64,000 nt of DNA, from contig NZ_ML660096.1 of NCBI RefSeq assembly GCF_007004655.1, positions 96,059 to 160,058 of the forward strand, written 5' to 3'. Of the stretch, positions 17,501 through 25,405 are shown piece by piece. The translations under genes were made by a program, and so were the position numbers. The notes under the pieces were generated by a model, which was given only the letters and a program-made list of their open reading frames with translations, ran no database searches and was not told the DNA's origin. The stretch comes from Exilibacterium tricleocarpae. GTDB lineage: Bacteria; Pseudomonadota; Gammaproteobacteria; Pseudomonadales; Cellvibrionaceae. Position 1 is the first letter of the stretch. Every line of letters begins with the position of its first letter.

Positions 17501-20135
17501 CAAAGGCCCGATCGATGCCGCTTTGTTTTGACTCACCATTGACAAATTCGGTAAGAGTGCGACCGGTGAGGAGACCTTTCAAAGGGAGTACCGTATGATC
17601 CACATCGTAGTAGTAGTGCTGGCTGCGCAATAATTGCGCATCACCGCTGAAGTGTCGAATTGACTCCACGTTTCCCCGCGTCGCCCGGTCTTGTCGGTAG
17701 ACAGCGATCTCGTAGGGACACTGATCTTCTTCTGCGATACAGGGCAGGTTTTTCCTGGCGGTTTTAAAGCCCATAAAAAGCCGATCCTGCTTGTCCTCCA
17801 GCCCGAAACCATAGCTGTGGGTGGTCACCCGAACACTGTCGGCCCGCCCGCGACCGTCATCCCGGGAAAGCCTTGAAACCGTCTGTACAATCGGCGGATT
17901 ATTGACATTCAGCCAGGTCGAAGACGGCGTATAGTCCACCTGGGTGGAGCCGCCAAAACGGTTGCTGATTCGCGCGAGCTTGAGATGCCGGGCCGGGACC
18001 GATAGCCGCACGGTATTGGCGCCGCTGTCCGTGTTGTGGCACTGGTAGTCCTTCATTCCGTCACCGTTGAAATCATCAATGGCAAATGTGTTGAACCGCT
18101 CTTCCTTGCAAAACCGAGCTCCCGCCACCCTATTGAAAGTGCCGTCGCCCAGGGAGAAGGCTATCGCGGTGTAGCCATCAATCTTGTTGTGACACTGGTA
18201 ATCCGTAAAGTGATCACCGTTAAAATCACCTAATGACAGCTTGTAGCCCTTACAAAATTTGGGGCCTGACACTTTGGTAAAGCGCCCATTGCCATGGGAT
18301 AGGGCTATTGAGGTGGTCCCCTTCTCTGGGTTGTGACAATGATAGTCGGTCAGACCGTCGCCGTTGAAATCACCAAAGGCAAATTGAAAATCACTTTGCG
18401 GGAAGCAAAAATTAAAGCCCCCTACGCGGGTGAAAGAACCGTCGCCATTGGACAGGGCAATGGCGTTTCTACCACCGTCACGGCAATGGTAGTCGGTGCG
18501 GCCATCACCGTTGAAGTCCCGCATCGAAAATGTCCCCGAGCGACACCACTCCTGCCCCTGAACCAGGGTAAAAGTACCATCGCCGTTGGAGAAGTTGACC
18601 CAGTTCTGGCCGTCGCGGGCCCGCTTGCATTGATAATCGGTTTTGCCGTCGCCATTGAAATCACCGAGCGAAAACAGATTGCTGCCCGCACACCATTTTT
18701 CTCCGACAATCACATCGAAATGGCGGCCATTGCGGGACATTTTGATCCAGTTCTTGCCATCGCGCTGGCGGTGGCATTGAAAATCGGTTTGACCGTCGCC
18801 ATTAAAGTCGCCGATAGAAAGCTGCTCTCCCCCGCACCATTTGCCGTCATCGACCACCTCGAAACTGCCGTCACCTTTCGATAAGCCAACCCTGGTACCA
18901 CAGCGGTAGTCGATGCGACCGTCGCCGTCAAAATCCCCTCCGGTAGCAAAGGCTCCCTTGCACCATTTGGCCCCCGTCGCCAGGGTGACGGTATCACCGG
19001 CTTCTTCGGCATATTGGATATCGACCGGTGGCAGGGTTGTACCAGGATGGGCAACGGCCCCCTCGTTGTCGATAACAGCATCACGACCGTGGGTCATCAC
19101 CTGAGTGAGCAGGGATTTCTGTGAATAGGCGCTTTGACTGTAGCTGAGCGCATAGGTGGCGAGCCGATCGCCCGCCACCTGGATATCGACGGTCTTGAGT
19201 CGATAGGCCGTGCGCATCAGACTGTTCCCCGTAGCGCGAAAAATAATGTCCGGTCGTGCTTCCCAGTAAAATTTTATGTGGGTCCCGTTGTAGGCGACGG
19301 ATTCGGCGTAACAATCGTTTGGCGAAGCCGCGGCTGGCGTCTCGTCACACCAATAGGAATAATCCACCTGGTTACCATGGGTGTCCACTATGGTCTCAAG
19401 CACCCAGTGAAAGGTACCCGAAGGCGTTGTAACGTCATGCCCCAATTGGGCCCCGTAGATAAGGCGGATACCGTCTTTAAAGGTCAAAGTCCATCGATTG
19501 GATTCGCTGTCGAGGGTCAGGCGCTGGTAGTTCTCCACTTTGGCAGTATGGGTACCACCGTACTGGCAGCCGGGGCTGTTCATCTCCGCTGAACAGGGAA
19601 TGATCTCATTGCGATCCAGCAGAAATATATCGGTGTCGTTGTAGCGCGGCGCGCCCCGCCCGGGCGATAGCCTCATAATGGTAGAGAAACCCGCCAGCTG
19701 CCAGCCAAGCCCGATCTGGCCGTTGCGATTATTGGATTCGTATTCCAGTGCGATGGACGGCGCCAAGTCCTGGTATTTAGGGATATCGATCTCAATCGTG
19801 GTAGTAAATTCACCGTTAAAAGGCTGGGTATCGTAACCGATTTCGTTGGCGGCGGCGGCATCGGCGCTCACTGTGCCGTCTGCCGCGTCATCGCCGGCTG
19901 GTGCCGGGTCAACGGCGGCTGTGTGGGCCAGTACAACCTCCCCCGCAGTGCCGCCGCCGACTATGGATTTTGTCCCGGCCGCCGTCTCCGTTGTCGCGTT
20001 GGGAGACACCTCAACCGCGGACGCTGTGTCGTCACTCGTTTCTTTGGCGGATACGATGCCAAAGACTTGGGTAACTACCACCAGAATGGCTATAGAGATG
20101 TATTTACTGGTTGCATAAACATAGTGGTTTTTCAT
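14598..20135 (-). CDS. SpvB/FG-GAP/RHS-repeat secreted protein with coiled-coil C-terminus
   Basis: 1845 residues starting MKNHYVYATS (GGAAAG upstream) with a signal peptide ending IVSA. Domains in order: an SpvB-type N-terminal domain (GYDTQPFNGEFTTTIEIDIP... LGWQLAGFSTI); seven FG-GAP/VCBS units (about 385-730) each with W/FC...DFNGDG.TDY.C; a TcdB-middle-like region (ISNRFGGSTQVDYTPS); many YD repeats; and an RHS core ending LLFLNARYYDPLLSRFISADP...NRYSYAFNNPIYLKDPSGLT. After the core comes a 133-residue tail: an acidic linker, then an E/A/R-rich probable coiled coil, not a recognised toxin. No immunity gene follows. The family builds hollow shells around cargo or acts in surface interactions; function here is unknown. 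Confidence 0.85.
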   Translation of the reverse strand: MKNHYVYATSKYISIAILVVVTQVFGIVSAKETSDDTASAVEVSPNATTETAAGTKSIVGGGTAGEVVLAHTAAVDPAPAGDDAADGTVSADAAAANEIGYDTQPFNGEFTTTIEIDIPKYQDLAPSIALEYESNNRNGQIGLGWQLAGFSTIMRLSPGRGAPRYNDTDIFLLDRNEIIPCSAEMNSPGCQYGGTHTAKVENYQRLTLDSESNRWTLTFKDGIRLIYGAQLGHDVTTPSGTFHWVLETIVDTHGNQVDYSYWCDETPAAASPNDCYAESVAYNGTHIKFYWEARPDIIFRATGNSLMRTAYRLKTVDIQVAGDRLATYALSYSQSAYSQKSLLTQVMTHGRDAVIDNEGAVAHPGTTLPPVDIQYAEEAGDTVTLATGAKWCKGAFATGGDFDGDGRIDYRCGTRVGLSKGDGSFEVVDDGKWCGGEQLSIGDFNGDGQTDFQCHRQRDGKNWIKMSRNGRHFDVIVGEKWCAGSNLFSLGDFNGDGKTDYQCKRARDGQNWVNFSNGDGTFTLVQGQEWCRSGTFSMRDFNGDGRTDYHCRDGGRNAIALSNGDGSFTRVGGFNFCFPQSDFQFAFGDFNGDGLTDYHCHNPEKGTTSIALSHGNGRFTKVSGPKFCKGYKLSLGDFNGDHFTDYQCHNKIDGYTAIAFSLGDGTFNRVAGARFCKEERFNTFAIDDFNGDGMKDYQCHNTDSGANTVRLSVPARHLKLARISNRFGGSTQVDYTPSSTWLNVNNPPIVQTVSRLSRDDGRGRADSVRVTTHSYGFGLEDKQDRLFMGFKTARKNLPCIAEEDQCPYEIAVYRQDRATRGNVESIRHFSGDAQLLRSQHYYYDVDHTVLPLKGLLTGRTLTEFVNGESKQSGIDRAFDAFGNVVRTTSLGDLAVQGDERSIHTTFAPNTSDYIVELPAKVETFDGAGDLAQKVAEIRYLYDGAQHWTSPPSTGNRTQEQSWLDSENRFIATRMEYDTRGNVIDTYDPVGARTEFVYGATGEFVIETRNPLYFAGDTRHKTRATWDIACGVPLTETNENNQATRFQYDALCRKKRVDFPSGDFEAIEYKHHGDPKTQYTQMFTSGPQGQSDLWHREFFDGFERTYRSEKPAGDGAVLQSLTEFNLRGSAAAQSDWHRAGATARWTAYHYDNLDRKTRLTEADGRVMRWDYQLGPYFDRVVRTNHQGKRSVKHYDAYDNMVQQDRFLGGKVVSWRADFDALNRVTGITDDAGNHWIYHFDSLGRQVQVDDPDLGIRQYAYDDVGRLLVGTDALGQRTEYEYDLHGRKRRETALAGTPSPQITEFSYDEASPGHHNVGLLTTAGNDHAVIRYDYDKGGRQVQSVHDVDGQTYRFNTAFDAAGRILWQRYPDGDGVGSDAQPWQYDAAGQLQTIPGLIEDIVYNDHGLITRKVLGNGVITDYGYNDDNDWLMSIVSQSGAETIQNIVHQRDSLGLITQISSSFAGESWRYGYDDLYRLKAATNLDDTGLSQSFDYDTVGNMVYNSKVGDYRYGAPGGDRPHAVLAAGPHTYEYDLNGNMISGSGRQIDYDGSDRPIRINTGTFAYGPDGRRVKKVENGVTTLYIENLEIREGEVTKYLPEDAKRYHGENFWLHKDHLQSVQAVTNSAGEVVQRYAYAAYGERLRSSSDHIETHGFVGERLDETGLLFLNARYYDPLLSRFISADPSDPLEAGVGLNRYSYAFNNPIYLKDPSGLTAEGGEGDRGRGLSADPGDESDNEADENDNESGNSDEGILSSQQDYLDAIETMKGIHKSNLLEAEEHNRRGVKALEEAGRLRSEGKVEEAEKAEEEAEQAFQERDQSLNQASRSQETLDVLGKAFEGKFGGVDL

Positions 20136-20264
20136 CTTCTTTCCTTGATGACTGTGGAGCGCAAGCAAAAAAATGCTGGGCCGGATACACGAAGCCCGAT
20201 TTTCAGAACCGGGATAAAATCTCACGCGGTAACTTTCCGGCGCGCCGGTCTTTATCTGAACGAT

Positions 20265-20337
20265 AGTTACTTTAAATAGTTACTCTGAATAGCTACTTTT
20301 TAACAGTTACTTTTAAGCGCTAATTAAGACAGCTACA
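20265..20337. repeat. Five short direct repeats (AGYTACT) upstream of the RHS gene
   Basis: AGTTACT at 20265 and 20278, AGCTACT at 20291, AGTTACT at 20305 and AGCTACA at 20331 (starts). The first four are spaced 13, 13 and 14 bases apart. They lie 130-200 bases upstream of the minus-strand RHS start, a position suited to cooperative binding of an activator or a nucleoid protein. About 230 further bases up to the next small open frame hold nothing else I can name. Confidence 0.6.
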
Positions 20338-20572
20338 TTAAACCGGTATTATCTTGCAATCAGCCAGCCCGAAAATCGTCTCACTCGATCGAGTGAAACA
20401 TCTCTTTGTGCTTTTTTTGACACACTTAACACAAAAACCATGGTGCTGTTAAGCGACGGCTATCCGGGATAACTGTATCAGCTTTAGCTTGCGCAACCGA
20501 GAAAAGTGGATGAATTAATTCGCGCCCTATCCTATACAGGTGGGGCACGATCTTGTGCACAAGGAATAGACT

Positions 20573-20689
20573 ATGGGCCTAATAGCTAAAGTCGCTGCCG
20601 GCATGATTATGGGTCTGTTATTTGTTCAAGTAGTATCCCTAAAGTTCATGGAATATAGATATGAAAGGCAAGGCGAGGTATGTATTTAG
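20573..20689 (+). CDS. Small single-pass membrane peptide (38 residues)
   Basis: Starts MGLIAKVAAGMIMGLLFVQV and ends YERQGEVCI. AAGGA is placed 7 bases upstream of the ATG, which is the main reason for calling it. The first two thirds are hydrophobic (one membrane helix), followed by a charged tail with a near-terminal cysteine. No family recognised. It may be a membrane-inserted regulator or an antisense-controlled peptide, but nothing nearby says which. Confidence 0.45.
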   Translation: MGLIAKVAAGMIMGLLFVQVVSLKFMEYRYERQGEVCI

Positions 20690-21381
20690 CTTGGCAGTTT
20701 CGTAACGGTTCCATTATCTTTATGAATTCAGCGCACTTTTATTACAAAAAAACAAAGAGATTATGGAGCCGCAGGTCAATCAACCAATGGCTTTTGTTAC
20801 CTGTAGGCCTTTGTGTAAAAGCACTTAACTCTAATGATAAGTGCCTGCTGCCGTGATGGGCCATCTAACTTGGGCTGAGGGGTCTTCAACTATGGCAAAC
20901 CAGTAAACACTAACTTCCTGAACTCTTCCTAAATGTCCGTATTTGGCGTAAAGTATTGCCTACCAGGTGTGCGGGTGCGCTTACGCACCCTCTATTGGGC
21001 GTGTTATGTAAAGCAGATTCTAACCAATCTAAAATCGCGGCCTTGAATCATGGAAGAGCCCAGGTAAAATACAACAGTTTCACAAAACAACTATCCCCGG
21101 CTTGATTTACTAAGTCTGGCTGCGATAACCAGCCAGTGCCAATTTTGAGACAAAAAGAACAATAATATGAAATGTGGAAACACATCTGTAGTTTGCCGGC
21201 GGTGTAAGAACCCGTGTCAAAGTCATCGTTATCTGAACACGGTTAATCACAAACACAGAGAAAGCGGTGACACTTAAATTTTCAACGTCGCTTGGACAGC
21301 ACAGCGCAGCCGTTTTCCCTTAACTTAACCGTATGTCGTTCACTTTCATAAACAGCAAAATAATATAAAGGTACGCATCTC
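20690..21381. other. Low-GC intergenic stretch, mostly unassigned
   Basis: About 690 bases. It contains a hairpin GGGTGCG-CTTA-CGCACCC near 20973-20990 and a 36-codon cysteine-rich open frame at 21167-21277 (MKCGNTSVVCRRCKNPC...) without a good ribosome binding site. No further gene is supported. Confidence 0.4.
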
Positions 21382-21936
21382 ATGTTCTGTAAAAATAATA
21401 AATCATGGGCAAGGCACAGTGGCTTGTGTAACGTTAATTCATCCTATAACTCACCTTCTTCTTCCACGGTCACTGCGAAAAATTTGACAGACTGCACACG
21501 CCGTGGAAATGGGGCCATCCTGAATGGTGAGCCAGACGCACTCCTCTTCGAGGCCCATATGCATAAGGTAACCCTCAGGGAATTCGATAATCGTGTGGAC
21601 AATCAGACGACATTCGGCACCTACTCTGCGAGGACGCAGGTGGAGACACACAACAATCCACATTTTTGTGTGGACTTCGGCCGCAGAACGGTTGACGGCA
21701 AACACCTTAGCTGGCTATGGGTATTTCCCCTTGGCAAGGTGGGCCAGGTAAACAAAGTGTTAGTCGAAGAACCCACCTATATCTGGACAAAACAACATAT
21801 TATCACCGCTTACAATGAAGCTGGAAATCCGGATCTGGTGATGTGGACCCGGCATGTCGAAAAATATTCTGAGCTTGCCATCACCTTTTGCCTTCCCTTT
21901 CCCGATGTGCGCCAGAATGGTTGTAACATTCTCTGA
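21382..21936 (+). CDS. Hypothetical protein, 184 residues
   Basis: No family recognised. No signal peptide or membrane segment; the N-terminal 40 residues are rich in S, N and T and look disordered, and the remainder is mixed alpha/beta with several tryptophans and histidines (DGKHLSWLWVFPLGKVGQ, EEPTYIWTKQHIITAYN). AAGG lies 10 bases upstream of the ATG. Lower GC than the flanking core genes, and no operon partner. Confidence rests on length and amino-acid composition. Confidence 0.55.
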   Translation: MFCKNNKSWARHSGLCNVNSSYNSPSSSTVTAKNLTDCTRRGNGAILNGEPDALLFEAHMHKVTLREFDNRVDNQTTFGTYSARTQVETHNNPHFCVDFGRRTVDGKHLSWLWVFPLGKVGQVNKVLVEEPTYIWTKQHIITAYNEAGNPDLVMWTRHVEKYSELAITFCLPFPDVRQNGCNIL

Positions 21937-22035
21937 TTTATCCTTTAGAGATTAGGGCTTGCCTCGTAGCCGATAAAATGACGTGATCTGTCGAATGTTA
22001 TAAGTAAGGCCAGGATATCTGGAGCTGGGCGGCGG

Positions 22036-22491
22036 TCAAGGCCGCCCTGGCTGGCAGGCATTAGGCTTTCCCCCAGCGCCACTCGTTAAGCAGCCCCTCT
22101 CTACAACGCCAATTATTTTTCCCGCCGCGCTTCTGGGGATACCAAGCCATGCATTCGCACTCGACTGCAGCACCACCGCTCTTGCCGTATCGTTTCTTAT
22201 AAATAGTGTAAGTGCGTCTTCCCAACGGGTCTCGCCTACCTGTGTGGAGAGTCGCCTGTCTTGAGGCGAAGTAAATAGAACCAATAAGGCACTGCCATCT
22301 TTCGTTATCGAAAATTCCGGGCCACCCTTGTCGACCCTATAAAATACGTTTTTCCCATATAGCGCTCTAACAACGTCATCACGGCTGCTGTCGGTCTTCT
22401 CGATACGCGCGTTATCAATCAATATGTCGAGCTGTTCAGACGTCATACCCCACCCTGCCGGCTTTTCCATAACTGAAAGTTTTCCGACCAT
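22036..22491 (-). CDS. Hypothetical protein, possibly SseB N-terminal-like
   Basis: 151 residues, soluble. The stretch VFYRVDKGGPEFSITKDGSALLVLFTSP followed by RWEDALTLFIRNDTARAVVLQS has the strand order of SseB N-terminal-type domains (an order resembling ...LLVFTS... then a glycine/valine-rich strand). This is a weak resemblance, not an assignment. The last 20 residues (GCLTSGAGGKPNACQPGRP) look unstructured and overlap a GC-rich hairpin GGGCGGC/GCCGCCC at 22027-22047. Internal starts at M8 and M16 are possible because the first ATG lacks a strong ribosome binding site. Confidence 0.6.
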   Translation of the reverse strand: MVGKLSVMEKPAGWGMTSEQLDILIDNARIEKTDSSRDDVVRALYGKNVFYRVDKGGPEFSITKDGSALLVLFTSPQDRRLSTQVGETRWEDALTLFIRNDTARAVVLQSSANAWLGIPRSAAGKIIGVVERGCLTSGAGGKPNACQPGRP

Positions 22492-22561
22492 TTTCGAACT
22501 ACAGAATTATATTGACAAAGTCAATCTCTACGATTCAGCGTTCAGCTCTGTATGACATTAA

Positions 22562-22918
22562 TGGCCATCTATCGAAAAAAGTTCAACGCGCTCAAACGGC
22601 AAGACCGCCCATATCAATAAACAACATCAGCCGTCGATACAGCCGGATTGGATACCCGCCAACTATAGGCTACAAAGAGAAAGTGGCGCACCCGACAGGA
22701 TCAACCCAAGTGTATATGCCATATTTGATCTGACAGAGTTTGATGTCGAAAATTCTGAAACAAGTTTCGACAGCATCCTACATGCCCCGGCCAAAAAACT
22801 GACAAGGGCGTTAACTTCATTGGCTCCCAATTCGACGGGATATCGCTTGCTGTTATCCTTCTTCCCTGTGCTCGTCAGGTGTACTGGCTATACATACAGA
22901 ATATTTGGCCATTGTTAA
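22562..22918 (+). pseudogene. Open frame of 118 codons without a start codon
   Basis: The frame is open from a stop at 22559 to TAA at 22916-22918 and its translation looks protein-like (e.g. INPSVYAIFDLTEFDVEN, RALTSLAPNSTGYRLLLSF), yet it contains no ATG and no well-placed GTG or TTG near its head. It could be a gene fragment that has lost its 5' end. No family recognised. The 240 bases after it, up to the GFA gene, hold nothing supported. Confidence 0.25.
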
Positions 22919-23186
22919 ATATTTTTCCCGCTTTATACTAGGCCATTGCTCGCTATCGCCCGGACTGCATGAAAAAGTATATATATCAATCGGTTAGATA
23001 GATCGTCTTGGGAGATAATGGGAACCTGTTAGTTTGGAAAATAGGAAAAACTCTCTTTGTGATGGGTGGGGTTTGGCATCTATGGTAAAGCCTTTTCCTA
23101 CCAAGTACATAAAAAGCGTATGAAGTATCAAAATGGGCAAAGCGAGCATGCGCCATCCATAAATGTCAGGCAGAAAAAGCAAAGTT

Positions 23187-23588
23187 ATGGCAACTGGCGA
23201 ATGTAACTGTGGTGCAGTAGCTTTTAAAATCGAGGCGCAACTGTCAGACGTTTTTATTTGCCATTGCTCTATTTGTCGTCGCTCAACGGGTAGCGGAGGA
23301 ATCGCAGTTAGTATCGTGGATAATGACAGCTTCAGTTGGATTCGAGGAAAGGGAAATATCAAGTATTGGAGCAAGCCGGGTCACGACTGGCATACAAGTT
23401 TTTGTAGTAACTGTGGCTCGCCACTGCCAGGTAAAAATAATGAATCCAACATGTATGTGCCAGTTGGCACGCTTACCTCTGGTGATGAAAAGCTTAAGAT
23501 TGCTCATCACATTTGGATAAATTCAAAAGCCGATTGGGAAGAAATTTGCGGTTCAGGGAAACAGCATTCGGAAGGTTTTGGGGACTAA
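23187..23588 (+). CDS. GFA/CENP-V family zinc protein
   Basis: 133 residues from MATGECNCGAV. The zinc cysteines of the glutathione-dependent formaldehyde-activating (GFA) family are present: CNCG (6-8), CHCSICRR (25-30) and FCSNCGSPL. Most family members have unknown substrates; some act on glutathione conjugates. An upstream in-frame ATG at 23163 would add eight residues; family members normally begin two to four residues before the C.CG motif, so 23187 is preferred. GFA genes are frequent in chromosomal integron cassettes, and an attC-like site begins 4 bases after the stop. Confidence 0.85.
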   Translation: MATGECNCGAVAFKIEAQLSDVFICHCSICRRSTGSGGIAVSIVDNDSFSWIRGKGNIKYWSKPGHDWHTSFCSNCGSPLPGKNNESNMYVPVGTLTSGDEKLKIAHHIWINSKADWEEICGSGKQHSEGFGD

Positions 23589-23592
23589 TTTA

Positions 23593-23683
23593 CCTAACAT
23601 TGTAAATCAGTTCGGCCGCAAGCGGCCTCCGTGGGACAGCCAGAAGCGTGCTTCGCACTAGCTGCCGCTTAACTGGCTAAACA
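23593..23683 (+). other. attC-like integron recombination site
   Basis: The left core ACCTAAC (23593-23599) fits RYYYAAC, the right core GCTAAAC (23677-23683) fits GTTRRRY with one mismatch, and between them lies imperfect dyad DNA, including GGCCGC-AA-GCGGCC (23615-23628), CAGTT near the left end answering AACTG near the right end, and the closing GCTGCCGCTTAACTGG typical of many attC sites. It starts 4 bases after the GFA stop and ends shortly before the next gene, the normal cassette arrangement. No integrase gene is in the window. Confidence 0.6.
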
Positions 23684-23709
23684 CATCGCCTGGTATAAGG
23701 AATATATTT

Positions 23710-23789
23710 AATGGATCAGACTAAGTGGTACAAAAGCCCAGAAATGCTAAATGGATCAGACTAAGTGGTACAAAAGCCCAGAAATGCTA
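23710..23789 (+). repeat. 40-bp tandem duplication spanning a gene start
   Basis: The 40 bases 23710-23749 (AATGGATCAGACTAAGTGGT and so on) recur exactly at 23750-23789. The original ribosome binding site AAGGA sits before the first copy. Because 40 is not a multiple of three, the first ATG (23711) now opens a 17-codon frame that ends at TAA 23762-23764, overlapping the second ATG (23751). Confidence 0.95.
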
Positions 23790-24266
23790 GTTGCCTTATC
23801 AGCACTGTTTATTGGAGTATTGACAGCAATCATTTCTATCTACTCCGCTTATATTGACCGAGCGTATGCAAGAGCATCGGTCTGGCCTAAGTTGGAGATA
23901 TATAGAAGTTTTAGAGGCGACACTTTTAGCTACGTAGTAGCTAATCGTGGGACAGGCCCTGCGATTATAGAATACGCAAAGATCAATGTTGGCGAAAAAA
24001 TTATTAAGCGATGGGATGAAGTCGATATCTTTTCAAAAATAGGTCAGTCTCATATCAGCAGCGTTACATTAACTCCAGAACAAACTGTAACTCCACTGTT
24101 GTATGAAGGTGATCTGGTGTCGGATATCCTGGAGCTCGACAAGAGTATAGGTATGGAGCTTTGTTACTGTTCAGTCTATGGAGATTGTTGGGTGGTAAAT
24201 CGCAACAACGAAGCCAAACCAACTGGTGAGTGTTTTATAAAAAATGAAGAAGCATTTATACAATGA
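23751..24266 (+). CDS. Membrane-anchored hypothetical protein
   Basis: 171 residues: a short cytoplasmic head (MDQTKWYKSPEM), one membrane helix (about 13-33, LVALSALFIGVLTAIISIYSAY), and a soluble domain with YVVANRGTGPAIIEYAKINVG, a pattern seen in small single-helix proteins of unknown function often found in mobile regions. No enzyme motif is visible. The start region is duplicated (see 23710-23789), so its own ATG has no ribosome binding site and translation probably depends on the overlapping 17-codon leader frame. Follows the attC-like site and so is a likely integron cassette gene. Confidence 0.7.
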   Translation: MDQTKWYKSPEMLVALSALFIGVLTAIISIYSAYIDRAYARASVWPKLEIYRSFRGDTFSYVVANRGTGPAIIEYAKINVGEKIIKRWDEVDIFSKIGQSHISSVTLTPEQTVTPLLYEGDLVSDILELDKSIGMELCYCSVYGDCWVVNRNNEAKPTGECFIKNEEAFIQ

Positions 24267-24272
24267 AAATCT

Positions 24273-24289
24273 AGCTAACAAGCATTTAG
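24273..24289 (+). other. Truncated second attC-like end
   Basis: AGCTAACAAGCATTTAG begins 6 bases after the stop of the preceding gene and resembles the left end of an attC site (one mismatch to RYYYAAC), but no matching right half follows. It may mark the broken end of a cassette array. Confidence 0.3.
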
Positions 24290-24338
24290 TCTTAACAGGC
24301 CCTAGACTCTTATGCAGCCAGGGCGTATCGGATTTCCT

Positions 24339-24363
24339 CCCATATCCCATATCCCATATCCCA
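24339..24363. repeat. CCCATAT microsatellite
   Basis: Three and a half copies of the 7-mer CCCATAT between the cassette-like gene and the SDR gene. Confidence 0.8.
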
Positions 24364-24403
24364 GGGGCATGTACTCTCCCCTTAATACAGGAGGGCTACT
24401 CTA

Positions 24404-25384
24404 CTATTCCTGCGCCTGCATGCTTTTCGCTCGAGCTTGTGGTTGGAACCCTCCATCTTCCAGGCACCGCAGGATGCCCTCCTGATATGAAGTTTTTTGG
24501 ATAGGACCAATTAACTCCTGAAGCGCACTATCATCCATTAATATGGGATGCGTCAATAAATAGTGCATTTCAACAAGCTCGCGTAAAAAAGAGTTAAATA
24601 ACCCAAGGATACGCAACAGGGTTTTACCGGCAATCCGCAACCGCAGGCGCCTCCCGGTGCATAACTCAATGTGTTCGACTATTTCCTTCTGCGTGGTAAC
24701 ACCGGCACCCGCCAACTGCCAGAAGTTCCCATAGGCCGCTTTAGTCTGCGCCAACTTCACAACCACCGGGCCAACATCAGGCACAAATACAAATTCGTGA
24801 GGTAAATTAATCGGCCCAATCATATCAGCCGTTTTACCGGTAATACCCGCCTGAATGGCGTTGTGTAAAAAGCTCTTGTCGACCCCCGGACCGTAGAAAT
24901 CCGGCAGGCGCAGCACCGTCGCGTTGATTAGCCCGTCTCTGTGAGACGCCATCAACATATCCTCCTGTTCTTTGCGTTTTTCCCCTTTAAAAGAACAGGG
25001 AACCCTCGGATGATTTTCGGTGACAACGGGTATGCGTGGCATACCATAAGGATACACGGTGCCGATAAGGACAATATTTTCCACGCCGGCCGCAATTGCC
25101 GCCTCCAGCGTCTTGTGCATGAGAACAGGGTGAAGCTCAAATTTCCAGTAATCGACGCCTACCATATAAATTAGCGTATGAATATTTTCCGCGGCCTTCC
25201 GTATGGACAACGGGCTGTCCGGGTCCCATAGGGTAATTTCCGCATATGGGTTGTCTTTAAAACATTTCTCCAATTTTTCCCTGGAGCGTCCGACGACACG
25301 AAACTGCAGCTGTGCAGCCTCAAGGGCTTTGGCAACACTGTTTCCCATGACTCCCGCCGCACCAAACAAAGCAAATTTTTTCAC
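24404..25384 (-). CDS. Extended/atypical SDR, NAD(P)-binding epimerase-like protein
   Basis: 326 residues starting from a GTG (GGGGGAA upstream) with the nucleotide-binding motif GAAGVMG at residues 8-14 and VVGRS marking NADP-type selectivity. IVLIGTVYPYGMP and LRLPDFYGPGVD are conserved SDR segments, the tyrosine of the first being near the usual active-site region but without a clean YxxxK, so catalytic competence is uncertain. Followed on the same strand's upstream side by a small membrane protein gene 21 bases away; both are divergent from a LysR-type regulator, which probably controls them. Confidence 0.8.
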   Translation of the reverse strand: MKKFALFGAAGVMGNSVAKALEAAQLQFRVVGRSREKLEKCFKDNPYAEITLWDPDSPLSIRKAAENIHTLIYMVGVDYWKFELHPVLMHKTLEAAIAAGVENIVLIGTVYPYGMPRIPVVTENHPRVPCSFKGEKRKEQEDMLMASHRDGLINATVLRLPDFYGPGVDKSFLHNAIQAGITGKTADMIGPINLPHEFVFVPDVGPVVVKLAQTKAAYGNFWQLAGAGVTTQKEIVEHIELCTGRRLRLRIAGKTLLRILGLFNSFLRELVEMHYLLTHPILMDDSALQELIGPIQKTSYQEGILRCLEDGGFQPQARAKSMQAQE

Positions 25385-25405
25385 CGTGAATTCCCCCGTA
25401 ACGAG

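Noticed and set aside
20863-21009. A possible further attC-like pair of cores (ATCTAAC ... GTTATGT)
   Set aside because: The right core misfits and the intervening DNA lacks complementary arms, unlike the site at 23593.
21167-21277. A 36-residue cysteine-rich frame
   Set aside because: No ribosome binding site and no conserved spacing with a known zinc fold.
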